A stretch of 64,000 bases of DNA from Marinobacterium iners DSM 11526 (GTDB taxonomy: Bacteria; Pseudomonadota; Gammaproteobacteria; Pseudomonadales; Balneatricaceae): positions 186,001-250,000 of the forward strand of contig NZ_FNRJ01000003.1 in the NCBI RefSeq assembly GCF_900107855.1, in the 5' to 3' direction. The notes below the pieces were generated by a model. It was not told the DNA's origin. It worked only from the letters and a program-made list of their open reading frames with translations, and searched no databases. The translations under genes were made by a program, and so were the position numbers. Shown here in pieces: positions 48,888-57,034 of this stretch (position 1 is the stretch's first letter; each line of letters begins with the position of its first letter).

Positions 48888-49481
48888 TTACTTGAAATAG
48901 GCGTTTTCACGCACAGTATGGTCAGTGGCATCACGCACACCGATAAGCCCCGGAACCCGCTCTATCAGTGTCTTCTCAACCCCATCCTTGAGGGTCATGT
49001 CAACGGCACTGCAGCCTTGGCAGCCACCGCCAAAACGCAGTACGGCAATGGTACCGGCCTCATCTTCGATCAAGTCTTCCAGTTTGACTTCGCCACCGTG
49101 AGACGCGAGTCCGGGGTTGATCTCCGAATACAGAATATAATTGATCTGCTCATTCATTGGACTGTTGGGCGACACCTTGGGCACCTTGGCGTTAGGCGCC
49201 TTAATAGTCAGCTGACCACCCATGCGATCGGTGGCGAAATCGATGTAGGCCTCTTCCAGATACGGCAGACTGTTACGCTCCAGGTAAAAGCGCAGCAGTT
49301 CATAGTCGATGATTTCATCTTCCGGATTGACCTCATCCGGACGGCAGTAGGCCAGGCAGGTTTCTGCATAGGCAGTACCCGGCTGGGTCACGAAAAGACG
49401 TACCGCAATACCTTCAACATTCTGCTTTTCAAGCAGCTCTGCCAGATAACGCTCGGCAGATTCAGTTACCGTAATAGTCAT
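48888..49481 (-). CDS. nfuA: Fe-S biogenesis protein NfuA
   Basis: A 197-residue Fe-S carrier that receives and delivers 4Fe-4S clusters to targets such as aconitase and lipoyl synthase. The N-terminal half is a degenerate A-type domain (with Cys42 and Cys46 in TCLAYC), the C-terminal Nfu domain has GGGCQGCS, with cluster-binding Cys154 and Cys157. Full length for the family. A candidate promoter with an overlapping dyad lies upstream. The next gene, lon, starts 191 bases downstream of its stop. Confidence 0.96.
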   Translation of the reverse strand: MTITVTESAERYLAELLEKQNVEGIAVRLFVTQPGTAYAETCLAYCRPDEVNPEDEIIDYELLRFYLERNSLPYLEEAYIDFATDRMGGQLTIKAPNAKVPKVSPNSPMNEQINYILYSEINPGLASHGGEVKLEDLIEDEAGTIAVLRFGGGCQGCSAVDMTLKDGVEKTLIERVPGLIGVRDATDHTVRENAYFK

Positions 49482-49518
49482 GGCTAAACCTTGTGGATCT
49501 GATGTTTCGAATACCTTG

Positions 49519-49547
49519 AGGATACACTCAAATTAAACCCGAGTAAA
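49519..49547 (-). promoter_or_regulatory. Candidate nfuA promoter overlapped by an IscR-like dyad
   Basis: On the minus strand TTTACT (49547-49542), 17 bases, TATCCT (49524-49519). On the plus strand, 49511-49535 begins ATACCT and has the central GATAC, with the dyad TTGAG N6 CTCAA, a partial match to the type 1 IscR consensus. An IscR-type regulator could control nfuA here; the match is imperfect. Confidence 0.35.
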
Positions 49548-49562
49548 TTGATCGGATATTAA

Positions 49563-50555
49563 TCAATAAGCCGAACGGTCACGCTGTTGCCAAGCTGAAC
49601 GTGCCATTTCAAGCCAGTGCGCCTGCGATTGCATCACGCCCTGTGACAGCAACCGCAGGATCACAGCCAAGGTGTTGATAACGGCCCCTTCACCATAGGC
49701 ATGACTGATTTCACCACGCCAAAGCCGCAACAGATCTTCAGGATCGAGCTGCTCGTCACGAACCAGCCGCTGCTGCTCGATGCGGGGCCATGTTTCCTGG
49801 TGCAACTCGCCGGCCGTAACCCAGTGAAGCTCTGTATCCGAATCAGGTTTCACCTCGGCCTCACCACCATCACCACGGATAGTCAGGCTGTGAAGGGTGC
49901 CCAGCAGCTGTGCCGTTTGCTGGTGCATCGGCGCATAGGGGGGATGAAACACCCCATCCACACTACAGGCGGCATCCAGCGGGTTAAGCAGCCTGCACAG
50001 CGTGTGGACCGGAGAGCGAAGCCCCAGTATTGGCCGCAGCTGAATCAGTTCTCCCAGTACAGGCACCATTTGATCGATGGAGTAAAAGGCCAGCCTATGC
50101 CGCTCCAGTGAGGCACGTGCCTCAGACCAGTTTTCGGCAGCACTCAGACCGAACATGCTCAGCAGATCTTCAGTATAGATGCGCCCCGGCGTATGCCCTC
50201 TGGCGCCGTGCATGAACACACTTACCCCCTGCCCTGCCAGTACCAGCGCCGCCAGAAAAAACCAGGGCAACCGACGTTTCTTGCCCGCATAAGTGGGCCA
50301 ATCCAGATCTGCAGTAAGTGATTGAGGCCGGTTCAGGCGCAGGCGCACAGCCTGAGCGAACCCCTGCAACTCTTCAGGGGTTTCTTCTTTCATCCGGATC
50401 AGCATGAGAAAGGCACCCAACTGCTCCGGCCTGACCTGCCCATCCAGGATCATGCCCATTGCATCCCGGGCTTCCTCCATGGTTAACGAACGGCTTCCTT
50501 TTTTACCCTTGCCGAGTATGCGCACATAGACTGCAAATGGATGTTCCTGTTGCAT
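49563..50555 (-). CDS. ybiB: TrpD2-like protein (YbiB family, anthranilate phosphoribosyltransferase fold)
   Basis: A 330-residue protein of the glycosyltransferase family 3 type related to TrpD. The N-terminal helical domain has LTMEEARDAMGMILDGQVRPEQLGAFLMLIRMKEETPEE spread over residues 23-61, which is clear TrpD homology. E. coli YbiB (TrpD2) binds nucleic acids and is not a tryptophan enzyme. The TrpD glycine-rich substrate loop is not conserved here (KKRRLPWFFLAALVLAGQGV), supporting the YbiB type. It is divergent from rlmD and has no trp genes around it. Confidence 0.88.
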   Translation of the reverse strand: MQQEHPFAVYVRILGKGKKGSRSLTMEEARDAMGMILDGQVRPEQLGAFLMLIRMKEETPEELQGFAQAVRLRLNRPQSLTADLDWPTYAGKKRRLPWFFLAALVLAGQGVSVFMHGARGHTPGRIYTEDLLSMFGLSAAENWSEARASLERHRLAFYSIDQMVPVLGELIQLRPILGLRSPVHTLCRLLNPLDAACSVDGVFHPPYAPMHQQTAQLLGTLHSLTIRGDGGEAEVKPDSDTELHWVTAGELHQETWPRIEQQRLVRDEQLDPEDLLRLWRGEISHAYGEGAVINTLAVILRLLSQGVMQSQAHWLEMARSAWQQRDRSAY

Positions 50556-50640
50556 GAGCCCTCTACTCCAATGAGCCTGTGCATTCCAGCTACTGCCTGC
50601 AGTTGCTAGAATGTCTGCCTTACAAAGCGGAAATTATGAC

Positions 50641-51993
50641 ATGAGTCGGAAACGAATTCAGTTTGGCGCTCCCCGGCGCAGTAAAAAAGCCGTCGTGAGT
50701 GATACGCCACTTGAGCTGACGGTGGATCGGTTGAGCCATGAAGGTCGTGGCATTGCCAACCACAACGGCAAGACCACTTTCATAGCAGGCGCACTGCCTG
50801 GAGAGCAGGTCCAGGTTCGTCTGACACAAATACACAAACGCTACGACGAGGCAGAACTGCTCCAGGTTACACACTCGAGCCTTGATCGCCGTGAGCCCGC
50901 CTGCGCCCATTTCGATCAGTGTGGTGGTTGTGATCTGCAGCATCTTGATATTGTTGCGCAACGACTTCACAAACAGCAGCAGGTACTGGACCAGCTCAAA
51001 CGTTATGCCGGTGTACATATACAGCCAGAGCAGCTATTCCCGGCCCTTACAGCTGCTCCGCTTGGCTATCGCCGTGCGGCTCGCATCGGCCTGAACCAGC
51101 GCCAGCGTGATGGTGAACTTTTGGTTGGGTTTCGCCGCCGCGGCAGCAACAAGCTGCTGAATATCGACCAGTGCCCGATACTTGAGCCTCGCCTGCAACC
51201 CGTGTTCGATGTGGTGCGACAACATCTTTCAGACGCCACTGATGTTCGTCAGCTGACTCATATTGATCTCAGCCATGGTGATCAAAGCGGATTCATTTGC
51301 TTTCGTGCCACTCGCTCACCTTCGGCAGAATTAATGCAGCGCCTGCAGGCTATTGCTGATGCATTACAACTGCAGCTTATCGTCGCGCTCAATGATGCCA
51401 CGATTCCAGCTGACCCAGCCCCCTGTCATTACAGTTTGCCGGAGTTCGAGCTTGAACTTGCGTTTGGCAGCAGCGACTTCATTCAGGTTAATGCCGACCT
51501 GAACCGGCTGATGGTCCGGCAGGCTGTTGACTGGATGGATCCCGGCCCCGAAGAGCGTGTATTGGACCTGTTCTGCGGGCTCGGCAACTTCACCCTGCCT
51601 CTGGCACAGAACGCCGCCCAGGTGGTTGGTATTGAAGGATCTTCCGACATGGTTGCTCAGGCTCAGCGTAATGCCGCCAGCGCCGGACTCGATAACGCTC
51701 AATTCTATCGCGCCAATCTGAGTGAAAGCTTTGTCCACGCCCCTTGGTACCGCAGCGGCTTTGACCTGATCCTGCTTGATCCACCTCGCACAGGAGCGCG
51801 TGAGGCAGTGCAGCAGCTGGCTGGCTATGGTGCCCGCAAAGTGCTCTATATATCCTGCAACCCATCGGCACTGGTCGCGGACCTGCCCCTGCTGCTGCAG
51901 GCAGGATACCGCGTCACCCGGTTTGGAATTATGGATATATTCCCCCAAACCTCTCATGTCGAATCCATGCTGCTGCTTGAGCGTACACCGTGA
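50641..51993 (+). CDS. rlmD: 23S rRNA (uracil-1939-C5)-methyltransferase
   Basis: A 450-residue Fe-S methyltransferase that makes m5U1939 in 23S rRNA. The N-terminal TRAM domain (LTVDRLSHEGRGIA) is followed by a 4Fe-4S site with Cys88, Cys94, Cys97 and Cys178. The SAM motif is VLDLFCGLGNFTLPLA and the catalytic region has LLDPPRTGA and YISCNPSA, with nucleophile Cys406. I chose the ATG at 50641 (MSRKRIQFG); a start 30 bases earlier is possible. Its stop overlaps the rluA GTG by 4 bases (GTGA), coupling two rRNA modification enzymes. Confidence 0.96.
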   Translation: MSRKRIQFGAPRRSKKAVVSDTPLELTVDRLSHEGRGIANHNGKTTFIAGALPGEQVQVRLTQIHKRYDEAELLQVTHSSLDRREPACAHFDQCGGCDLQHLDIVAQRLHKQQQVLDQLKRYAGVHIQPEQLFPALTAAPLGYRRAARIGLNQRQRDGELLVGFRRRGSNKLLNIDQCPILEPRLQPVFDVVRQHLSDATDVRQLTHIDLSHGDQSGFICFRATRSPSAELMQRLQAIADALQLQLIVALNDATIPADPAPCHYSLPEFELELAFGSSDFIQVNADLNRLMVRQAVDWMDPGPEERVLDLFCGLGNFTLPLAQNAAQVVGIEGSSDMVAQAQRNAASAGLDNAQFYRANLSESFVHAPWYRSGFDLILLDPPRTGAREAVQQLAGYGARKVLYISCNPSALVADLPLLLQAGYRVTRFGIMDIFPQTSHVESMLLLERTP

Positions 51994-52610
51994 TCGAATA
52001 CCTCTATCAGGATCAACAGATGGTGGTTGTGAGCAAGCCGGCAGGGATTCTTTCCGTGCCGGGCCGCGGTCCCGACAAGCAAGACTGCGTTTGGTATCGT
52101 GTACAACAGAAACATCCGACTGCGCGCATCGTACACCGCCTGGACCAGGCCACATCAGGTTTGATGGTACTGGCCCTGACAGCAGACAGCCACAGAGCGC
52201 TGAGCATCCAGTTTCAGGAACGCATACCGAAGAAGCGTTATCAGGCGATAATCGCAGGCGAGCCCGTGCAAAATGAAGGCACGGTTGAACTGCCTCTGCG
52301 CTGTGACTGGGAGCGACGCCCGAAGCAGATGGTCGACATGATTGAAGGCAAGGCCGCCCTCACTCTCTGGCGGTGTATTGAACGCTGCGGTGATCGCAGC
52401 CGGGTACTGCTGTTCCCACATACCGGTCGCTCGCACCAACTGCGGGTACATATGCTGGCTTTGGGTCACCCTATCCTAGGTGATGAATTTTATGCGCCTG
52501 ATGAGATTGTTATGCTCTCACCTCGCCTGCTACTGCATGCCGAGCATCTGGCCTTGAACCATCCCGCAAGCGGGAACTGGCTCGAATTCGACTCTGACTG
52601 CCCATTCTGA
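51990..52610 (+). CDS. rluA: Dual-specificity rRNA/tRNA pseudouridine synthase RluA
   Basis: A 206-residue pseudouridine synthase. The catalytic motif HRLDQATSG has Asp52. Blocks ILSVPGRG, LRCDWERRPKQMV, HTGRSHQLRVHMLALGHPILGD and SPRLLLHAEHL follow E. coli RluA closely, so U746 of 23S rRNA and U32 of some tRNAs are likely targets. No S4 domain, as expected for RluA. GTG start overlapping the rlmD stop. A strong terminator follows 7 bases later. Confidence 0.93.
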   Translation: MIEYLYQDQQMVVVSKPAGILSVPGRGPDKQDCVWYRVQQKHPTARIVHRLDQATSGLMVLALTADSHRALSIQFQERIPKKRYQAIIAGEPVQNEGTVELPLRCDWERRPKQMVDMIEGKAALTLWRCIERCGDRSRVLLFPHTGRSHQLRVHMLALGHPILGDEFYAPDEIVMLSPRLLLHAEHLALNHPASGNWLEFDSDCPF

Positions 52611-52617
52611 TTACAAA

Positions 52618-52645
52618 AAAAATGGAGGCACAAGCCTCCATTTTT
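52618..52645. terminator. Bidirectional terminator between rluA and bamC
   Basis: AAAAATGGAGGC (52618-52629) and GCCTCCATTTTT (52634-52645) form a 12-bp stem with an ACAA loop; A-run on one side and T-run on the other serve both convergent transcripts. Confidence 0.92.
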
Positions 52646-52666
52646 GTTTCCGCAATCATACCTTAC

Positions 52667-54067
52667 TCAGTTCTGTGGCAGCTGATCCTTCACTGTCCAG
52701 AGAATCTCTTCAGCCACAACCGGAGCAGCTTCCAGGCCCTGGTCGTTCAGTACCGACAAGAATACACCGGTCCGGGTACGGTTGAGTCGCAACTGGTAAC
52801 GTCCGGTATGCTCGTAGTTGCCGGTTTCAGCATTGTAGTTTCCACTGTCACCGTTACCGAACACATAGACAACCTTACCGGCAAACCAGATTTTATAACC
52901 TTGCTGGTTAGCGGGGTTGTTCGGATCGGAGAGGTCATTGTCCATAGGTGCTTCGTCTTCAGAATCACTGCTGGGGCTCGCACCGGTCGAACTGTAACTG
53001 ATACCGTCCTCACCTTCTTCCTCACTGCCCCCCAAAGCTGCACTGATCGCACTGGTGTCTAGCTTGATATCGCCTCGGTCAGAGTGCAACCATTCGAAAA
53101 AGCCCATCTTCTCGGTATCATCAAAGGGGGTAGTCGTGGTGTAGGTAAGATAGAACAGACCTGCAGACTGATCACGAGTACCCACATCCACTTCGGCCCC
53201 ATCCAGGGCATCACTAACTTGCTGCCATGCCTGGTCAATGTCAGAGTTGATCCGCAATACAGGGTTGCCACGGGAATCACGTCCGAGCAGTGGTCGCTGC
53301 GCACGCTGCTGTTGCATTGCCGTGTAGGTGTTGGCTGTCTGCTGTCCAGTAGACTTGCTCAGGTAACGCAGCAGCTCGAACATCATGTCCGACTTGTACT
53401 CTACATCACGTGCCTGCTGTTCCCAGTTGATATTGGCAACATCGGCTCCATCCGGATACTGTACATGCTTCAGCCGCACAGCCGTACGACCGTAATCATC
53501 CGGATCGGGGCGCAGACTCATGCGCAGCTTATTCTGGGTTGGGCCTTCAATATTCTGCAACGTTAGCCGTTTGACCCAACGGTCAACAAAGTTGTATTCG
53601 CGACCATCCAAGCGAATCCAGTCGGTCTCCATTACCCCCTGGCGAGGATCGGCACGACTGATGTCAATGTTGTTGAACGCCCAGAAGTCCTGCGCCTTTA
53701 ACCATACATCCGCAATCGGCTCATCCACAACAATCAACTTCTCACCGTCTTCTCGTCGGAAGTTGACCGAATCGCTGCCCGACTCCGCGTAAAAGAACTC
53801 CGGGCGAGGCACCCTGAAGTCACTGTCACTGCGGGTTGCGGTTACACCCACATCAGGTACTACCAGTTGTTCCTGCAACTGTTTGGCGCGCAGGTGAGGC
53901 GGCAACTGCAAACGCTCATTGCCACTGGCAAGTTCGTAATCCTGGCTGCGGTCACGGATCACACCGTTTTCACCATATACAGGGTTGTTCTTGACCATGC
54001 CGCAGCCTGAGAGCGCTAACAGCGCAATCAGGCCTGCCGGAAAACAAATGGTTCGGAAATTATGCAT
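52667..54067 (-). CDS. bamC: Outer membrane assembly lipoprotein BamC
   Basis: A 466-residue lipoprotein of the BAM complex that inserts outer-membrane beta-barrels. Lipobox LALSGC; after it a long extended segment contacts BamD, then two helix-grip domains. It is longer than E. coli BamC (344 residues); the region with SEEEGEDGISYSS and SDSEDEAPMDND (about residues 335-375) is an acidic low-complexity insertion between the second domain and the C-terminal strand part. The ATG at 54067 with AGGAA upstream is used. It follows dapA after 11 bases, the conserved dapA-bamC order. Confidence 0.92.
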   Translation of the reverse strand: MHNFRTICFPAGLIALLALSGCGMVKNNPVYGENGVIRDRSQDYELASGNERLQLPPHLRAKQLQEQLVVPDVGVTATRSDSDFRVPRPEFFYAESGSDSVNFRREDGEKLIVVDEPIADVWLKAQDFWAFNNIDISRADPRQGVMETDWIRLDGREYNFVDRWVKRLTLQNIEGPTQNKLRMSLRPDPDDYGRTAVRLKHVQYPDGADVANINWEQQARDVEYKSDMMFELLRYLSKSTGQQTANTYTAMQQQRAQRPLLGRDSRGNPVLRINSDIDQAWQQVSDALDGAEVDVGTRDQSAGLFYLTYTTTTPFDDTEKMGFFEWLHSDRGDIKLDTSAISAALGGSEEEGEDGISYSSTGASPSSDSEDEAPMDNDLSDPNNPANQQGYKIWFAGKVVYVFGNGDSGNYNAETGNYEHTGRYQLRLNRTRTGVFLSVLNDQGLEAAPVVAEEILWTVKDQLPQN

Positions 54068-54078
54068 GACGATTCCTG

Positions 54079-54954
54079 TCAAATGATGCCGGATTCACGC
54101 AGGGAATTGCGGACCAGTTCGTGATACTGCTCAGACAGAATCGTCAAAGGCAAACGGATACCGGAGTCGATCAGTTTCATTTCAGTCATGGCCCATTTGA
54201 CGGGAATCGGGTTGGCCTCAACGAACAGATTCTTGTGCAGCGGCATCAATTTCGCCTGCAGCTCACGAGCCGCTTTCGTATCACCCTGCAGACCGAAACG
54301 ACACAACTCTGCCATTTCGGTAGGCGCCACGTTGGCTGTAACGGAGATATTGCCCTGACCACCCATCAGGATCAGCTCGATTGCAGTCGCATCGTCACCG
54401 GAGTAGACAGCAAAGTCGGTCGGCACCTTGTTGATCAATTCACGTGCGCGATCCAGATCACCGGTTGCTTCCTTTATACCCACGATATTATCGATCTGGC
54501 TCAACCGCAGCACGGTATCCGGCAGCATGTCGCAGGCTGTGCGGCCCGGAACATTATAAAGGATCTGGGGAATATCAACGGCCTCGGCTATCGCCTTGAA
54601 GTGCTGGTACAGGCCTTCCTGGGTTGGCTTGTTATAGTAAGGGGTTACCAGCAAGCAGGCGTCAGCACCCGCTTTGGCAGCTCGCTCGGTCAACTCAATC
54701 GCTTCCTGAGTGGAGTTGGCACCAGTGCCAGCGATGACCGGAATACGGCCTCCGACCCGATTGATGATCGCACGGATCACATCCAGGTGCTCATCGTAGT
54801 CCAGCGTAGGAGACTCGCCTGTGGTACCGACTGCCACGATGGCATCGGTACCCTTGTCGAGATGAAAATCCACGATTTTGTCCAGCGCTGGCCAGTCGAT
54901 ATCACCATTGGCTGTCATAGGGGTCACGAGCGCTACAATACTGCCGCGAATCAT
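54079..54954 (-). CDS. dapA: 4-hydroxy-tetrahydrodipicolinate synthase
   Basis: Condenses pyruvate with aspartate semialdehyde, the first step toward diaminopimelate and lysine. A 291-residue TIM-barrel enzyme with Schiff-base Lys161 (GIKEATGDL), Tyr133 (YNVPGRT) and the TTGESPT loop. I start at the ATG at 54954 ([13 protein letters not shown]) because GGAGACAG lies just before; the ATG four codons upstream is possible. First gene of dapA-bamC. DAP supply links it to the murein genes in the window. Confidence 0.97.
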   Translation of the reverse strand: MIRGSIVALVTPMTANGDIDWPALDKIVDFHLDKGTDAIVAVGTTGESPTLDYDEHLDVIRAIINRVGGRIPVIAGTGANSTQEAIELTERAAKAGADACLLVTPYYNKPTQEGLYQHFKAIAEAVDIPQILYNVPGRTACDMLPDTVLRLSQIDNIVGIKEATGDLDRARELINKVPTDFAVYSGDDATAIELILMGGQGNISVTANVAPTEMAELCRFGLQGDTKAARELQAKLMPLHKNLFVEANPIPVKWAMTEMKLIDSGIRLPLTILSEQYHELVRNSLRESGII

Positions 54955-55134
54955 CTCTGTCTCCATCTTGAATTTGAGAACTCTCAGGTTGCCGCTTCAT
55001 GCTACCGGTCCAGACAAACAGCCTCAACCAGCCAGCACTTTTTTGCTATCGTAATAGACCGATCATTCTAAACGAATTATGCCCGGCTAGCGTAGTAGTG
55101 AGGGTGACTTTTTCATTTTCGAGGACAGAACAAC

Positions 55135-55602
55135 ATGACAACACCGGTTATCGACCAAGCCGTACCCGATTTTACCGCCAACGCAACCAGTGACACCGAA
55201 GTCAAACTGAGCACACTGCGCGGTAAAAACGTCGTACTCTATTTCTATCCAAAAGACAGTACACCGGGTTGCACCACTGAAGGTCAGGATTTTCGTGACC
55301 TGTATGAAGCGTTTCAGGCGCTGGATACAGAAATCTTTGGCGTATCCCGTGATGGCATTAAAAGCCACGAGAATTTCAAGGCTAAGCAGTCCTTCCCCTT
55401 CGAGCTGATCAGCGACAAGGACGAAACCCTGTGTCAGCTGTTTGATGTCATAAAGCTGAAGAAAATGTATGGCCGTGAATCACTGGGGGTTGAACGCAGC
55501 ACCTTTCTGATCGACAAGGAAGGGATACTGCGCCAGGAATGGCGCAAGGTTAAGGTCAAAGGGCATGCAGCAGAAGTAATGCAGGCTGTGCAGGCACTCT
55601 GA
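55135..55602 (+). CDS. bcp: Thioredoxin-dependent peroxiredoxin, Bcp/PrxQ family
   Basis: A 155-residue peroxidase that reduces H2O2 and organic hydroperoxides. The peroxidatic cysteine is Cys46 in STPGCTTEG. The resolving cysteine five residues later in E. coli Bcp is Gln51 here. Cys100 (ETLCQLF) is another cysteine, but whether it can resolve the disulfide is uncertain. ATG with GAGGACA upstream, divergent from dapA. A 9-bp hairpin (55612-55620 with 55627-55635) lies just past the stop, without a T-run. Confidence 0.95.
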   Translation: MTTPVIDQAVPDFTANATSDTEVKLSTLRGKNVVLYFYPKDSTPGCTTEGQDFRDLYEAFQALDTEIFGVSRDGIKSHENFKAKQSFPFELISDKDETLCQLFDVIKLKKMYGRESLGVERSTFLIDKEGILRQEWRKVKVKGHAAEVMQAVQAL

Positions 55603-55608
55603 ATCGAC

Positions 55609-56694
55609 TCAGCCTCTGCCCTCTTCGGCAGGGGCATCAAGCTCTTCTGCCACTCTTGGCCAAGCGTTTACAATCGCCTTGACCAGCGTTGCCAACGGGA
55701 TAGCAAAGAAAATACCCCAAAACCCCCACAGGCTGCCAAAAATCAGCACCGCCACAATAATCGAGACGGGATGCAGGTTAACCGCCTCCGAGAAAAGCAA
55801 CGGCACCAACACATTGCCATCCAACGCCTGAATGACGGCATAGGCAATCATCAGATACATCAAATCATTGCCCCAGCCCCACTGGAAAAGGCCAATCAGA
55901 AATACCGGCAGCGTTGCCAGCGTTGCCCCTATATAGGGAATCACAACCGAGAAGCCGACCAGCAGAGCCAGAAGAGCCGCGTAGTTGAGGCCGAACAGCG
56001 CAAAGGTAATGTAGCTCACCCCACCCACAATCAAGATTTCGATCGATTTGCCCCGCACATAATTGGCAATCTGCACATCCATCTCATGCCATACACGGGT
56101 CATCATTTGACGCTTTTCAGGCAGAAAAGCAGTCCAGCCAGAAATCAACTTTCGACCATCCTTCAAAAAGAAAAATACCAGTATCGGCACCAGAATCAGA
56201 TAGATCAAAAGGGTTATGATACTGGTGATCGAATTAAGCGAAAAGGTCAGTACCCATTGGCCCAGCCGGCTCAGCTCAGTGGCGGCAGCCGAAATAATTT
56301 CCCTGACCTGGGTTTCGGAAATCAGTTCTGGATAGCGTTCTGGCAAGACCAGAAGCAGGTTCTGCACCTCGCTGACCATACGTGGGGCTTCATTGAACAG
56401 GTTAACCATCTGCTGCCAGATGATCGGCAGCACGAAAACCAGAAAAGCACTGAGAAACCCGATAAACAGCACAAATACCGCGCTGACGGCAAGCAGGTGA
56501 GCAACTCCACGCCGTTGCAGCCAGTCAACCACCCCCTGCATCAGAAACGCCAGGATAACACTCGCAATCACCGGGGCCAGTGGCTGTCCCAGAAACAAAA
56601 TAACAAGCAGCCCGCCTGCGAGAAGCAGGAACAGGAACAAAGCCTCTTCATCGGAAAAGTATCGATCTATCCATTTACTGAAAATCTTGCGCAT
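55609..56694 (-). CDS. AI-2E family (PerM-like) membrane permease
   Basis: A 361-residue inner-membrane protein of the AI-2E transporter family (PerM, TqsA, YdiK). About eight helices, paired around a soluble part at residues 70-160. The family motif in the C-terminal half is visible as VIPYIGATLATLPVFLIGL and DGNVLVPLLFSEAVNLHPVSIIV. Relatives include autoinducer exporters and Na+/H+ antiporters, so the substrate is unknown. It is co-directional with the TusA-like gene 9 bases upstream and converges with bcp. The same trio lies beside bepA in pseudomonads. Confidence 0.9.
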   Translation of the reverse strand: MRKIFSKWIDRYFSDEEALFLFLLLAGGLLVILFLGQPLAPVIASVILAFLMQGVVDWLQRRGVAHLLAVSAVFVLFIGFLSAFLVFVLPIIWQQMVNLFNEAPRMVSEVQNLLLVLPERYPELISETQVREIISAAATELSRLGQWVLTFSLNSITSIITLLIYLILVPILVFFFLKDGRKLISGWTAFLPEKRQMMTRVWHEMDVQIANYVRGKSIEILIVGGVSYITFALFGLNYAALLALLVGFSVVIPYIGATLATLPVFLIGLFQWGWGNDLMYLMIAYAVIQALDGNVLVPLLFSEAVNLHPVSIIVAVLIFGSLWGFWGIFFAIPLATLVKAIVNAWPRVAEELDAPAEEGRG

Positions 56695-56703
56695 TGATAC
56701 TCC

Positions 56704-56949
56704 TCAGGTGCCGGCTCCACGCCGGATCCAATAGATATAACACTGCTCATCGCTGAACGTCTGCAGTAACTCATGGTCAGAAACCCGAGCATAGGCAGGA
56801 AAATCCCGCAGCGAACCAGCATCAGTGGCAATCACTTTCAAAACCTGCCCCGGCTCAAGCTGATGCAAGGCAAGCTTGGCCTTGAGCAGCGGCATGGGGC
56901 AACTGAGGCCACTGGTATCCAGTTCGTGATCAAATGGCGGCGATGACAT
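56704..56949 (-). CDS. TusA/SirA-like sulfur carrier protein
   Basis: An 81-residue protein with the TusA fold. The motif LSCPMPLLKAK has the sulfur-accepting Cys17 in the CPxP context. TusA relays sulfur to tRNA thiolation or molybdenum cofactor; a Pseudomonas homologue in this same position is tied to nitrate reductase and molybdenum balance. No tusBCD or mnmA is nearby, so the partner is unknown. Its start codon overlaps the divergent bepA leader region. Probable two-gene operon with the permease. Confidence 0.9.
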   Translation of the reverse strand: MSSPPFDHELDTSGLSCPMPLLKAKLALHQLEPGQVLKVIATDAGSLRDFPAYARVSDHELLQTFSDEQCYIYWIRRGAGT

Positions 56950-57034
56950 GCAGAAAACTCCCGTAAATCACTGGCCTTGGGTGGCAAGCACTATATACCA
57001 TAATATCCGGCAAGATAATTCTGACAGCGGTAGA

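Noticed and set aside
54121-55071. Long open frame opposite dapA
   Set aside because: Shadow of dapA; no ribosome site or recognisable motif.
55771-56697. Long open frame opposite the PerM-like gene
   Set aside because: Glutamine- and histidine-rich translation with no domain; it is an antisense shadow of a clear membrane protein gene.
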